Assembly (NCBI RefSeq): GCF_001543175.1
Contig: NZ_CP014161.1
Coordinates: forward strand, 1,612,001 to 1,676,000
Origin: Aerococcus urinae
GTDB lineage: Bacteria; Bacillota; Bacilli; Lactobacillales; Aerococcaceae
Reading direction: 5' to 3'
DNA: 64,000 nt
A program made the translations under genes and the position numbers. Below the pieces are notes generated by a model. That model saw only the letters and a program-made list of their open reading frames with translations, ran no database searches and was not told the origin of the DNA. Shown here piece by piece: positions 28,091-36,115 of the stretch. Each line of letters opens with the position of its first letter. Position 1 is the first letter of the stretch.

Positions 28091-29083
28091 TTATTTTTTG
28101 ACTTCTTTTAAGACTTCAGCGGGGGCTTCGGGAAGTTTTTTCTTCTCAGCTTGTTTTCTAGCCCATGAAGTCACTAGTGGGGTCAGAATAGCGGTCACAA
28201 TGACTGAAGTAGCCACAATGGCGGTTGCGGATACAGCTACGGGTTGGAATTGTTCAGAGATCCCTGCAATCACGGCTGGAACGGCAACGGCTGCTCCGGC
28301 AGTAGAGGATTGGGCCCAACCCGCTACACCATCTGAGCCTAACCATTTAATGTCTAAGAAGGAGAGCAAGCCACCGGTAACTAGTACCACAGCTACACCG
28401 ATAATCACGCCACTCAGACCCGCTTGGAAGATAGTCTTAAAGTTCAAAGTGTAACCTAAGGCAAAGATAAAGAAAGGAATCAAAATTCCTACCCCAGGCG
28501 CATATTTTTCCCGCACATCTGGGTCCAAGCTTCCTCCAATTAAACCTAAGGCAAAGGGTAAGAGGGTAGAAATAATGGAACCAAAGGGGAAACTAGCCCC
28601 GGTTAAGCCAAGAATCAACATGGTAAAGAATGGTCCCGATTGAATCGCAATCATTGGGAAGGCTGCCAGGTCATATTCCCGTCCTTCAGGAATAATAGAA
28701 ACATAGAGGCCCCCATTGGTTTGACTAAAGGCGGTAACTACAGCTAAAGTCGATACCCCGGTCAAGAGTCCACTTTGAATCCCTTCTGCTGGTAAGATGG
28801 CACCCAAGATCAAACCCAGGGCCAAAGCAATTAAGAGCCGGCCGCCGGATAAGAGTAAACCCTTCTTAGCAATGTAGCCCCCAGAAGCATTGAGATTGAC
28901 TGAGGCGCCCACACAGAAGAAGAAACAGAATAAGACCGCTGACGACCCGGTCAAGTAGGCCCCCGTCACCCCACCAAAATATTCGTGGGCAGTGGGCCAG
29001 AGGGTATTAAGTAAAGTCCCCGCCAGGAGAGGGACAATAATATTACCTCCCGGGATTTTAGCTATCGATTTTTCAATTTTCAT
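28091..29083 (-). CDS. kdgT: 2-keto-3-deoxygluconate permease
   Basis: 330 residues, about ten membrane helices. The start MKIEKSIAKIPGGNIIVPLL and segments such as NGGLYVSIIPEGREYDLAA are characteristic of the KdgT family of proton symporters. It imports 2-keto-3-deoxygluconate, a breakdown product of pectin and glycosaminoglycan uronates. It follows kdgK by 15 bp in the same transcript. No lyase or KDPG aldolase is in the window, so the rest of the pathway must be elsewhere. Confidence 0.92.
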   Translation of the reverse strand: MKIEKSIAKIPGGNIIVPLLAGTLLNTLWPTAHEYFGGVTGAYLTGSSAVLFCFFFCVGASVNLNASGGYIAKKGLLLSGGRLLIALALGLILGAILPAEGIQSGLLTGVSTLAVVTAFSQTNGGLYVSIIPEGREYDLAAFPMIAIQSGPFFTMLILGLTGASFPFGSIISTLLPFALGLIGGSLDPDVREKYAPGVGILIPFFIFALGYTLNFKTIFQAGLSGVIIGVAVVLVTGGLLSFLDIKWLGSDGVAGWAQSSTAGAAVAVPAVIAGISEQFQPVAVSATAIVATSVIVTAILTPLVTSWARKQAEKKKLPEAPAEVLKEVKK

Positions 29084-29098
29084 CTTAAAACACCTTCC

Positions 29099-30046
29099 TT
29101 AAGCCCGTTTGGTATTAGCCATAAATTCTTTTAATTCCTCTTGAGTAGGCAAACCGTCATTATCGCCTTCAAAGGTCACTTGACGGGCGCCGATAGCGTT
29201 ACCACGTAAAATGCTGTCTTCTAAGGAGAGACCTTCCTTCAAGCCGGAAATCACACCGACCGCAAAGCCATCGCCGGCACCAACGGTATCGATTGGGGTC
29301 ACTTGGTAACCTGCCACTTGGCCACTCTTGCCCTCACTGGTTGCATAGTAGGCTCCTGAAGCTCCAGTTTTAACGATCACAATTTTTACACCTAAATCCA
29401 AGTAGAACTTAGCGATATCTTCTGCCGTATCTAAGCCGGTTAAAATCTTGCCTTCTTCTAAACCAGGTAGGAAGATGTCCACTGATTTAGCGGTTTCGTT
29501 AACGAATTCCACCATGCGGTCGTGGTCCCAGAGTTGGGGACGTAAGTTAGGGTCAAAGGAAATTACCTTACCCGCCTTGTGCATGTATTCCACCGCTTTT
29601 TTGGAGAAGTTATAGCAGTCTTCTGATAAAGCCGCAAAGATTGACGTCACATGCATGTAGTCGGCTTGGCCAAAATAATTTTCGTCAAAGTCTTCCACGC
29701 TCATGGTTGAAGCGGCTGAACCCTTACGGAAGTATTCAATGGCTGGGTCATCCTCTTCATTCTTTTCCTTAATGTACCAGCCGGTAAAACGTTCATCTGT
29801 GGTTTGAACCCCTGTGGTATCGATGCCTTCCTTAGCCATGGCCTTAGTAATAAAGCGGCCCAGCATGTCCTCACCTAACTTGGTCACCAGACCCGTTTGG
29901 TGGCCTAAACGGCATAAGCCCGCAGCCACGTTAGTTTCCGCCCCAGCTAAGGCCCGAGACCAGTTGTTGACGTCTTCTAAAGCCCCTGGTTCATTGGCAT
30001 AAAACATGTATAAAGGTTCACCAAAAGTTACAAAATCTAAATGCAT
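29099..30046 (-). CDS. kdgK: 2-keto-3-deoxygluconate kinase (PfkB family)
   Basis: 315 residues. PfkB features: GEPLYMFYANE at the N-terminus, AGAETNVAAGLCRLG, and the C-terminal DTVGAGDGFAVGVISG whose aspartate is the catalytic base. The KdgT gene next to it points to 2-keto-3-deoxygluconate as substrate, giving KDPG for Entner-Doudoroff cleavage. GAGGAGG precedes the ATG. First gene of the operon, below a repressor site. Confidence 0.9.
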   Translation of the reverse strand: MHLDFVTFGEPLYMFYANEPGALEDVNNWSRALAGAETNVAAGLCRLGHQTGLVTKLGEDMLGRFITKAMAKEGIDTTGVQTTDERFTGWYIKEKNEEDDPAIEYFRKGSAASTMSVEDFDENYFGQADYMHVTSIFAALSEDCYNFSKKAVEYMHKAGKVISFDPNLRPQLWDHDRMVEFVNETAKSVDIFLPGLEEGKILTGLDTAEDIAKFYLDLGVKIVIVKTGASGAYYATSEGKSGQVAGYQVTPIDTVGAGDGFAVGVISGLKEGLSLEDSILRGNAIGARQVTFEGDNDGLPTQEELKEFMANTKRA

Positions 30047-30084
30047 ATCGATTGCCTCCTCTAAGTCTACTCACTACACTGTCA

Positions 30085-30112
30085 GGTTAACCTTTTTGAT
30101 GGTTGGTTAACC
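30085..30112 (-). promoter_or_regulatory. Paired palindromes, likely operators of the LacI-type regulator
   Basis: Two GGTTAACC palindromes (30085-30092 and 30105-30112) lie 20 bp apart, two helical turns, directly after the kdgK promoter. The neighbouring LacI-family gene is the natural candidate to bind them. Confidence 0.6.
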
Positions 30113-30126
30113 GGTTTCCTAATTAA

Positions 30127-30155
30127 AGGATAAAGACAAAAGCAGGTAAAGTCAA
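30127..30155 (-). promoter_or_regulatory. kdgK-kdgT promoter
   Basis: TTGACT (30150-30155), 17-base spacer, TATCCT (30127-30132). Confidence 0.75.
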
Positions 30156-30162
30156 GAAAAAA

Positions 30163-30176
30163 TGTAAGCGCTTCGA
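30163..30176 (-). promoter_or_regulatory. Catabolite-responsive element (cre)
   Basis: TGTAAGCGCTTCGA fits the CcpA site consensus except near one end, and lies just upstream of the -35 box, suggesting glucose control of the kdg operon. Confidence 0.6.
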
Positions 30177-30186
30177 TAGTATTTAT

Positions 30187-30211
30187 CAAAAAAAGTGCCC
30201 CTAGAGGCACT
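30187..30211 (-). terminator. Terminator of the LacI-type regulator gene
   Basis: AGTGCC (30194-30199) and GGCACT (30206-30211) with a T run on the minus strand. It separates the regulator transcript from the kdgK promoter. Confidence 0.85.
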
Positions 30212-30257
30212 TAAGTTTTCATTCTTAAAATTTTTTATCTAAAAAGTTATTTTCCCA

Positions 30258-31238
30258 TTACACCGAGGACCGTAAAGAAATATGGGAGGGGATGGCCTGG
30301 TAACCGGCTTTCAAGATTTGTTGAGACTCTATGGCTTGTAGTAAGTTTTCCGCTAGGGCGGCCCCGATCCTTTCCGTGGGTTGTTCAATACTGGTAATAC
30401 CTGGACCAATCATATCGGTCATGTGCCAGTCGTCAAAACCCGTCACCCCCACCTCTTGAGGAACCTGAAAGTTTCCTTGCTTCAATATACGCAAGACTTC
30501 AATCATGACTCGGCCATTGTTACAGAAAAAGAGGGTTTTCTGTTGTCCGGCTAGGTCTAAGATGGCTTTTTGCCAGTTATTTTGTCCTACTTCAATTAAG
30601 TGGACGGGAGCAGGAGCACAGGCAGTAACGACAGCTTGATAACGGTCTTGGCGGGTAGAAACCGGAGCCAGAACTTCACTCACCACGACAAAGGACTGGT
30701 AGTCGGCCAAGTGGATCTGGTCAAAAAGTCGGCTAATGACCGCTTCATTATCAGTTCCAATGGTTAACCACTGGCTAGGATAGGTTTTCCGGTCAGCCAG
30801 GATAAGTGGCAGCTGCATGTCTTCAATAAACTGGTAATTCTCACTCGTGATAGCCGCTGGTTGGAGGATGATCCCATCGACATTTTGGTCAATTAGGCGT
30901 TCCAGATATTGGCTTTCCAAGTCGACCTCCCCTAAGGAATCCAAGATGATCATCTGCCACTTGGCCTGGTTGAAGACCTGGCTCATTCCCTTGAGCAATA
31001 AAGAAGCATACATATTGGAAATATCGGCAATGACCACACCAATTAAATAGGAGCGCTTGGACTTGAGCGCCTGGGCTTGACGGCTAGGCCGGTAATCGAG
31101 CGCTTCAATGACGGCCTTTATCCGCTTTTTGGTAGCGGGCGACATTTTATGATATTTCTTATTCAGATAGCGCGACACCGTGGTCTTAGATACCCCGGCT
31201 TGGTCGGCTACTTCTTGGATGGTCACGCGTTTATTCAT
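30258..31238 (-). CDS. LacI-family transcriptional regulator, probable KdgR
   Basis: 326 residues. The N-terminal HTH reads VTIQEVADQAGVSKTTVSRY with hinge helix DYRPSRQAQALKS, followed by a periplasmic-binding-like sensor domain (GVVIADISNMYASLLLKG; VGVTGFDDWHM). It should repress the kdgK-kdgT operon next to it and respond to a uronate-derived ligand; the role is inferred from position. The start at 31238 follows AAAGGGATTAGTA. Confidence 0.88.
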   Translation of the reverse strand: MNKRVTIQEVADQAGVSKTTVSRYLNKKYHKMSPATKKRIKAVIEALDYRPSRQAQALKSKRSYLIGVVIADISNMYASLLLKGMSQVFNQAKWQMIILDSLGEVDLESQYLERLIDQNVDGIILQPAAITSENYQFIEDMQLPLILADRKTYPSQWLTIGTDNEAVISRLFDQIHLADYQSFVVVSEVLAPVSTRQDRYQAVVTACAPAPVHLIEVGQNNWQKAILDLAGQQKTLFFCNNGRVMIEVLRILKQGNFQVPQEVGVTGFDDWHMTDMIGPGITSIEQPTERIGAALAENLLQAIESQQILKAGYQAIPSHISLRSSV

Positions 31239-31365
31239 TACTAATCCCTTTCCCATTTAGTCCTATCTATTATAGCAGACCTAGAGGGGATTTTTTGAAA
31301 TATAATATGCTTTTTATTAGCCTTCAAGGAGCTTATTGGCCATGCTGATGACAATTCCCCAGTAA

Positions 31366-31395
31366 ATAAAAAGAGCTTAAGACAAAACATCTTAA
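31366..31395 (-). terminator. Second terminator downstream of rplL
   Basis: TTAAGA (31377-31382) pairs with TCTTAA (31390-31395), followed on the minus strand by GCTCTTTTTATTT. It backs up the terminator at 31445-31477. Confidence 0.55.
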
Positions 31396-31415
31396 ATTCT
31401 TTGAGTTATGAATAT

Positions 31416-31441
31416 ATCTAAAACGTGCTCCAGTCACACTC
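31416..31441 (-). repeat. Collapsed family A element: end boxes only
   Basis: The minus strand reads GAGTGTGAC joined directly to TGGAGCACGTTTTA. The left and right boxes of family A are present but all stems between them are missing. Confidence 0.7.
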
Positions 31442-31444
31442 TAA

Positions 31445-31477
31445 TAAAAAAAGAGCTGTAACTGATGTTACAACCCT
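31445..31477 (-). terminator. rplJL terminator
   Basis: GGGTTGTAAC pairs with GTTACAGCTC (31453-31476), followed by a T run on the minus strand. A complete family A repeat lies between it and the rplL stop codon. Confidence 0.8.
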
Positions 31478-31490
31478 TTAACTATGGAAA

Positions 31491-31664
31491 TATTTCCAAA
31501 ACGTGCTCCAGTCACAGGACGAACGTCCACTTCACTAAAGTGCAAGAAATTCTTTGCAAGAATTTTTGCTCTTTAGCTCCAGTTGCTATAGCTGTTCGAA
31601 GCGTTAGCGAGTTACAGATATAGTATGCGTAGCGGTTTCGTCCTTTAGCGTGACTGTCACACTC
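31491..31664 (-). repeat. Hairpin repeat, family A, in the rplL 3' untranslated region
   Basis: GAGTGTGAC starts 8 bp after the rplL stop codon; the right box is GGAGCACGTTTTGGAAATA. Arms CAGTCAC/GTGACTG, AGGACG/CGTCCT, CACT/AGTG, CTAAAG/CTTTAG, with the inner module at 31584-31633. The central hairpin AAATTCTT/AAGAATTT is shared with the copy at 42914. Confidence 0.85.
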
Positions 31665-31672
31665 TAATTTTA

Positions 31673-32044
31673 TTATTTAAGTTCAGCTTTACCGCCGGCT
31701 TCTTCGATAGCAGCTTTAAGAGCTTCAGCTTCTTCTTTAGGAAGACCTTCTTTAACAACTGCTGGAGCGCCGTCAACTAAGTCTTTAGCTTCTTTCAAGC
31801 CTAAGCCAGTTGCTTCACGAACAGCTTTGATCACTTTGATCTTAGCTGCGCCTGCTTCGGTTAATTCAACGTCGAAGTCAGTTTTTTCTTCAGCTGCTGC
31901 TTCACCAGCACCTGCACCTGCAACTGCTACAGGAGCTGCAGCAGAAACGCCGAATTCTTCTTCAATTGCTGATACTAAGTCAGCTAATTCTAAGATTGTT
32001 GCTTCTTTTAAGTCAGCAATAATTTGTTCAATATTTAAAGCCAT
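31673..32044 (-). CDS. rplL: Ribosomal protein L7/L12
   Basis: 123 residues. N-terminal dimerisation helix pair ([20 protein letters not shown]), alanine/glycine-rich hinge ([18 protein letters not shown]) and a C-terminal domain with [20 protein letters not shown] that recruits translation factors. Forms the ribosomal stalk with L10. AATGGAGGAA precedes the ATG. Follows rplJ in one operon. Confidence 0.98.
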   Translation of the reverse strand: MALNIEQIIADLKEATILELADLVSAIEEEFGVSAAAPVAVAGAGAGEAAAEEKTDFDVELTEAGAAKIKVIKAVREATGLGLKEAKDLVDGAPAVVKEGLPKEEAEALKAAIEEAGGKAELK

Positions 32045-32112
32045 CTTTAAATTCCTCCATTTATTTAAGTGATTTTTTTGGGATTCTACATCATTAAGCT
32101 AAAAGCCACTGA

Positions 32113-32631
32113 TTATTCAGCTGCTTCAGCTGGAGCATCTTCTTCCATCTTGTCTTGTACTGCTTTAACAGCATAAGCCACGTTGCGGACTGGTGCTTGC
32201 AATACAGAAAGTAACATAGATAGTAAACCGTCGCGGCTTGGTAAGGAAGCAATCTTGTGGATTTCTTCTTTAGACATGATCTTACCATCGATAACCCCAC
32301 CCTTAAGTGTTAGGGCATCAGCATCTTTAGCAAAGTTTGCTAAGATACGTGCTGGTGCAACAGCATCTTCAGCACTGAAAGCCACAGCAGTAGGTCCTTG
32401 GAAGACTTCTTCATGGTATTCAATACCAGCTTGGTCTAAAGCACGACGCATCATTGTATTCTTAATTACTTTGAAGAAAACATCTTCGTCACGTAATTGT
32501 TTACGCAACTCAGTAACCTCAGAAACTGTAAGACCTAAATAGTCAACTACCACGAAGGAAATTGAATTATTAATACGTTCAACAATTGCATCAACTTCTT
32601 GTTGTTTTTTAGCAATAGCTTGTTCACTCAC
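32113..32631 (-). CDS. rplJ: Ribosomal protein L10
   Basis: 172 residues. [20 protein letters not shown] and [13 protein letters not shown] form the rRNA-binding domain; the C-terminal helix ([15 protein letters not shown]) holds L7/L12 dimers. GTG start at 32631 after GGAGGTGAAACTGA. It is preceded by an L10 leader that allows feedback control. Confidence 0.97.
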   Translation of the reverse strand: MSEQAIAKKQQEVDAIVERINNSISFVVVDYLGLTVSEVTELRKQLRDEDVFFKVIKNTMMRRALDQAGIEYHEEVFQGPTAVAFSAEDAVAPARILANFAKDADALTLKGGVIDGKIMSKEEIHKIASLPSRDGLLSMLLSVLQAPVRNVAYAVKAVQDKMEEDAPAEAAE

Positions 32632-32639
32632 TCAGTTTC

Positions 32640-32815
32640 ACCTCCGATAAAATAAGATAGAGTTTTTTATAAGCAATAAAAAACTCCATGTCCCCAAAAG
32701 ACACAGAGATTATGCAGACACTATAAGGCTTATAGTGTTATTATCTCCCTCGGTTAGAAATTAAGGCCAAAAGCCACTAACTGTCTTCGGTTCGCTTTGA
32801 TTTAAATAATCAACA
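32640..32815 (-). ncRNA. Ribosomal protein L10 leader RNA with attenuator
   Basis: The minus strand has the L10-leader core: AACCGAAGACAGTTAGTGG then TTTCTAACCGAGG (32749-32792). Downstream, CTCTGTGTC pairs with GGACATGGAG (32684-32708) and six T follow, a terminator; the segment after it (TTATAAAAAACTC, to 32660) can pair with GAGTTTTTTA as a rival structure. Excess L10-L12 complex binding the core would favour termination. Confidence 0.85.
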
Positions 32816-32821
32816 TTAGAT

Positions 32822-32850
32822 ATGATACTCAAATCAATCAGACTTGTCAA
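32822..32850 (-). promoter_or_regulatory. rplJL promoter
   Basis: TTGACA (32845-32850), 17-base spacer, TATCAT (32822-32827). Confidence 0.85.
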
Positions 32851-32934
32851 CACTTCTTTTGAAAAAAATATTGGCTTATTGACTATTCGTAAATAAGAGC
32901 CAATATTCAAGATTGGTCAGTTAGTTTTTTTGTT

Positions 32935-33234
32935 ATGAGCAGGAGTGACGCTTGAAATACGGTCGTTAGCCATGAATAAGCAAGCGATGTGAATTACCGG
33001 ATAGTAGGCATTAGCCGTACTAGCCCAAACCTGTTCCAAAAGTAGCCCTGACGTCCACTTCATAAACGATGTCCGAGCCTTAGACAAGGCTCTACCTTCG
33101 TTTATTACAGTGGTTCAGGGCTCTGGTACTTTTGTCGCACTCTGACTTTGAAGCTCGCTAAGTGAGGGACTTTGGCCCGAACTGGTGCCATGGCTTTTCG
33201 GCGACCAAATTTCAAAAGCAGAACGGATGCTCAT
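32935..33234 (-). repeat. Long hairpin repeat, family B, split by a family A element
   Basis: Ends TGAGCATCCGTTCTGC and GCGTCACTCCTGCTCA, with AAATTTGGTCG/CGACCGTATTT arms as in the other B copies. At 33024-33142 a complete family A element interrupts it between GAGCTTCAAAG and GTACGGCTAATGCC; the B copy near 62.7 kb is continuous at this point. It lies between the rplA terminator and the rplJ promoter. Confidence 0.85.
33024..33142 (-). repeat. Hairpin repeat, family A, nested inside family B
   Basis: GAGTGCGAC to GGAACAGGTTTGG. Arms AAAAGT/ACTTTT, AGCCCTGA/TCAGGGCT, CCACT/AGTGG, AAACGA/TCGTTT and a GAGCCTTG/AAGGCTC stem at the tip. Confidence 0.85.
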
Positions 33235-33249
33235 AACGATTTACTAAAG

Positions 33250-33277
33250 AAAAAGACTGCGACCTGAGTCACAGCCT
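33250..33277 (-). terminator. rplKA terminator
   Basis: GACTGCGAC (33255-33263) pairs with GTCACAGCC (33268-33276), followed on the minus strand by a T run. Confidence 0.8.
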
Positions 33278-33291
33278 CTTGTTTGATTGAA

Positions 33292-33993
33292 TTAGATGTC
33301 TTCACCGATTGAGCTTGGGTCCACTTGGATACCAGGTCCCATAGTTGTGGTGATGACTAAGTTTCTGATGTAACGACCCTTAGCTGCAGCTGGTTTTTCA
33401 CGAACTAAGGTATCATGAATAGCCTTGAAGTTTTCAAGTAAGTCTTCAGTGCTGAAGGAAACTTTACCAATTAAGGTATGAACGTTCCCACCGTTGTCAG
33501 CACGGTATTCAATTTGACCAGCTTTGATGTCGTTAACCGCTTTAGTCACATCTTGGGTAACGGTACCAGTTTTAGGGTTAGGCATTAAACCTTTAGGCCC
33601 TAATACCCGACCTAAACGACCGATTTTACCCATCATGTCTGGGGTTGCTACAACAACGTCGAAGTCCATCCAACCATCATTGATTTTTTGAACTAAGTCG
33701 TCGTCACCAACATAATCAGCACCTGCGTCTTTAGCTTCTTGCGCTTTTTCACCTTGAGCAAAGACTAAAACAGTTTGAGTTTTACCGGTTCCTTTAGGTA
33801 AAACCATAGCCCCACGGATTTGTTGGTCGTTTTTCTTCACTTCAATCCCTAAACGGTAAGATACTTCAAAGGAAGCATCAAAATTAGCGAAGTCAATGTC
33901 TTTTAATAATTCGATGGCCTCTTTGGCATCGTATTTTTTAGTCGCATCGATTTTTTCGTATGCTGCTTTTAATTTCTTAGATTGTTTTGCCAT
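33292..33993 (-). CDS. rplA: Ribosomal protein L1
   Basis: 233 residues. [20 protein letters not shown], the L1 signature, lies at about 125-145; the C-terminal [12 protein letters not shown] is standard. L1 binds the mobile stalk of 23S rRNA and may regulate its own mRNA. AGGAGG precedes the ATG. Second gene of the rplK-rplA operon. Confidence 0.98.
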   Translation of the reverse strand: MAKQSKKLKAAYEKIDATKKYDAKEAIELLKDIDFANFDASFEVSYRLGIEVKKNDQQIRGAMVLPKGTGKTQTVLVFAQGEKAQEAKDAGADYVGDDDLVQKINDGWMDFDVVVATPDMMGKIGRLGRVLGPKGLMPNPKTGTVTQDVTKAVNDIKAGQIEYRADNGGNVHTLIGKVSFSTEDLLENFKAIHDTLVREKPAAAKGRYIRNLVITTTMGPGIQVDPSSIGEDI

Positions 33994-34101
33994 TTTATTT
34001 CATTCCTCCTATGTGGTTTTAACGGATAGTCCTCCCACTCATAACACCTCATTAGGCGTTATGGCGATTGACTGAGCGATCTAGACAACGTTTGCTAGGG
34101 A

Positions 34102-34527
34102 TTAGCCTTCTACAACGATTCCCATTGAACGTGCAGTACCTTCAATCAAACGCATAGCAGCTTCAACGTCGGCTGCGTTAAGATCTTGCATTTTGGTTTC
34201 TGCAATTTCACGTACTTGATCTTTTGTTACGGTAGCGACTTTGTTCTTGTTAGGTTCGCCGGAACCTTTTTCCACATTAGCGGCTTTCTTCAATAAGTCT
34301 GCTGCTGGTGGGGTCTTGGTAACAAAAGTAAATGAACGGTCTTCATAAACAGTAATCACAACAGGAATAACATACCCTTGTTGTTCTTGAGTTTTAGCGT
34401 TAAATTCCTTACAGAATCCCATAATGTTAATACCCGCTTGACCTAATGCAGGACCAACAGGTGGTGCAGGGCTTGCTTGCCCAGCAGGGATTTGTAATTT
34501 AACAACTGAGTCTACTTTTTTAGCCAC
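34102..34527 (-). CDS. rplK: Ribosomal protein L11
   Basis: 141 residues. The N-terminal proline-rich linker ([20 protein letters not shown]) and the C-terminal rRNA-binding domain ([20 protein letters not shown]) are complete. It supports the GTPase centre and stringent response. GTG start at 34527 after AAGGAGGAATGTTTC. First gene of the operon. Confidence 0.98.
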   Translation of the reverse strand: MAKKVDSVVKLQIPAGQASPAPPVGPALGQAGINIMGFCKEFNAKTQEQQGYVIPVVITVYEDRSFTFVTKTPPAADLLKKAANVEKGSGEPNKNKVATVTKDQVREIAETKMQDLNAADVEAAMRLIEGTARSMGIVVEG

Positions 34528-34668
34528 GAAACATTCCTCCTTAGTTCTTGTCCGTGTTGTGGTTTAGTGGAGTTTAAAGATTTCTCCTCCCACAGTTGTA
34601 GCGTCTTCTAAGAGGACGTACACAATTTATTATTAAAGCACAAAGCAACACGCTTTGCAAGTGATATT

Positions 34669-34947
34669 TTAACTTTTCTCCATTTGTTCACTACGGTAGC
34701 GGTAACGATAATTATAGTAAGCACTATAGGCCATCCCAAACAGGAGGGCTAGGGGAAGGACAGTCAGCCAGGAAAGCGAGGCCACAAAGAGATGCCAGCC
34801 GCTAACGATCACTTGGCCCAGTCCTGCTCCGAGAAGGGTCCAGAAGATACAAGGCAAAAGTGCGCCTGCTTTGACCTTATGGTTGAGCACTTGACCCAAG
34901 AGGCTGCCGATAAGAACTGCCAATAAAAATAGCCATAACCAGGCCAT
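34669..34947 (-). CDS. Small membrane protein of unknown function between nusG and rplK
   Basis: 92 residues with three hydrophobic segments (WLWLFLLAVLIGSLLG; LPCIFWTLLGAGLGQVIV; WLTVLPLALLFGMAY) and a basic, tyrosine-rich tail (YYNYRYRYRSEQ). A good GGGAGGAG site precedes the ATG at 34947. It begins 32 bp after nusG and is not part of the usual nusG-rplK neighbourhood. I do not recognise its family. Confidence 0.7.
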   Translation of the reverse strand: MAWLWLFLLAVLIGSLLGQVLNHKVKAGALLPCIFWTLLGAGLGQVIVSGWHLFVASLSWLTVLPLALLFGMAYSAYYNYRYRYRSEQMEKS

Positions 34948-34979
34948 GTCCTACTCCTCCCCTCGTCAAGGTCCTAGAC

Positions 34980-35540
34980 TTAGGCGTCTAGCTTATCCAC
35001 TTGGTCAAAGTCCACTTCAGCGATAGTTTCCCGGCCAAACATTTCAATGGTTAATTTGAGTTTTTGGTGTTCTTCATCAATTTCTTCAATCCGACCCTCT
35101 AAACCAAGGAAAGCGCCATCGATAACTTCCACCACTTCGCCATCTTCAAAGCTAATATCACGTTTAGGTGCAGAGATGCCTTGAGAACGTAAGAGGCGGT
35201 GAACTTCATCTGGAAGTAGGGGGACGGGTTTAGACCCTTGACCGTGAGAACCGAGGAAACCAGTTACGTTGGGGGTATTGCGGACCACGAACCAGGCTTC
35301 GTCACTCATAATCATTTCTACGAAGACATAGCCCGGGAAGGTTTGGGTCTTCACTACTTTTTCTTGGCCTGATTTGGTTTTTTGTAATTTTTCTTCTTCT
35401 GGAACAACCACGCGGAAGATATATTCTTCCATATCCATGGACGTAATCCGGCTTTCCAAGTTTTCCTTGACTTTATTTTCGTATCCTGAATAAGTGTGCA
35501 GGACATACCATTGTTTTTGTGGTTCAATTTCAGTCGCCAT
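34980..35540 (-). CDS. nusG: Transcription termination/antitermination factor NusG
   Basis: 186 residues. The NGN domain (QWYVLHTYSGYENKVKENLE; TFPGYVFVEM; VVRNTPNVTGFLG) binds RNA polymerase; the C-terminal KOW domain is FEDGEVVEVIDGAFLGLEGR. AAAGGAG precedes the ATG. A terminator separates it from secE. Confidence 0.97.
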   Translation of the reverse strand: MATEIEPQKQWYVLHTYSGYENKVKENLESRITSMDMEEYIFRVVVPEEEKLQKTKSGQEKVVKTQTFPGYVFVEMIMSDEAWFVVRNTPNVTGFLGSHGQGSKPVPLLPDEVHRLLRSQGISAPKRDISFEDGEVVEVIDGAFLGLEGRIEEIDEEHQKLKLTIEMFGRETIAEVDFDQVDKLDA

Positions 35541-35564
35541 AAGTCTCTCCTTTTTATCCTAAAT

Positions 35565-35591
35565 GAAAAAACCTTCCGCTAGGGAAAGGTC
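35565..35591 (-). terminator. Terminator between secE and nusG
   Basis: CCTTTCC / GGAAGG arms with a CTAGC loop and six T on the minus strand. Partial read-through would still let nusG be expressed; no separate nusG promoter was seen. Confidence 0.75.
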
Positions 35592-35664
35592 CTTGTTTAC
35601 TTGCTGTTATTATACCACACTCACTAAGAGAAACAAGCGCCCAGTAGGGGCAATAGGATCTCCT

Positions 35665-35829
35665 TTAGAGTTGGATATAGAGGTTAAATAGTTGGGTAAC
35701 GATTTCATCAGTGAGCCCTAAGAAGATGGCCATGATGATAATGGTAAAAATAACGATAGCGGTATCGCGACGTAGTTCACGTCCGCTAGGCCAGGTAACC
35801 TTTTTTAGTTCTTTAAATGCGTTAATCAT
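35665..35829 (-). CDS. secE: Preprotein translocase subunit SecE
   Basis: 54 residues, found by translating the gap between rpmG and nusG: MINAFKELKKVTWPSGRELR followed by one membrane helix (TAIVIFTIIIMAIFLGL). KKVTWPSxxEL is the SecE signature. It clamps SecY in the translocon. AGGAGAG precedes the ATG. It is complete and of normal length for Gram-positive SecE. Confidence 0.95.
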   Translation of the reverse strand: MINAFKELKKVTWPSGRELRRDTAIVIFTIIIMAIFLGLTDEIVTQLFNLYIQL

Positions 35830-35851
35830 ATGCTCTCCTCAATAACTAATC

Positions 35852-36004
35852 CTACTTGGTTTCCTTATGCAAGGTGTGCTTGTTGCAAAAGCGACAGTAC
35901 TTCTTCACTTCAAGTCGCTCAGTCCGGGCGGTGTTATTACTCTTAATGGTGTAATTACGCGAACCACACTCCGAACAAGCTAAAATGATTTTATTGGATG
36001 CCAT
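35852..36004 (-). CDS. rpmG: Ribosomal protein L33
   Basis: 50 residues, starting [19 protein letters not shown], with paired CSEC and CRFC zinc-binding cysteines, so this is the zinc-containing form. AAAGGAG lies before the ATG at 36004; longer upstream readings lack a ribosome site. Precedes secE as in Bacillus. Confidence 0.95.
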   Translation of the reverse strand: MASNKIILACSECGSRNYTIKSNNTARTERLEVKKYCRFCNKHTLHKETK

Positions 36005-36115
36005 AGTCAAGCTCCTTTTCTCTTCCATCTTAAACATGGTAACGACTTTAGAAGTCAAAGTCAACTTTTTCTTGGGAAAAGTGCCCCCTCTGGCTTTTTT
36101 ATTGAGAGCGAGCTT

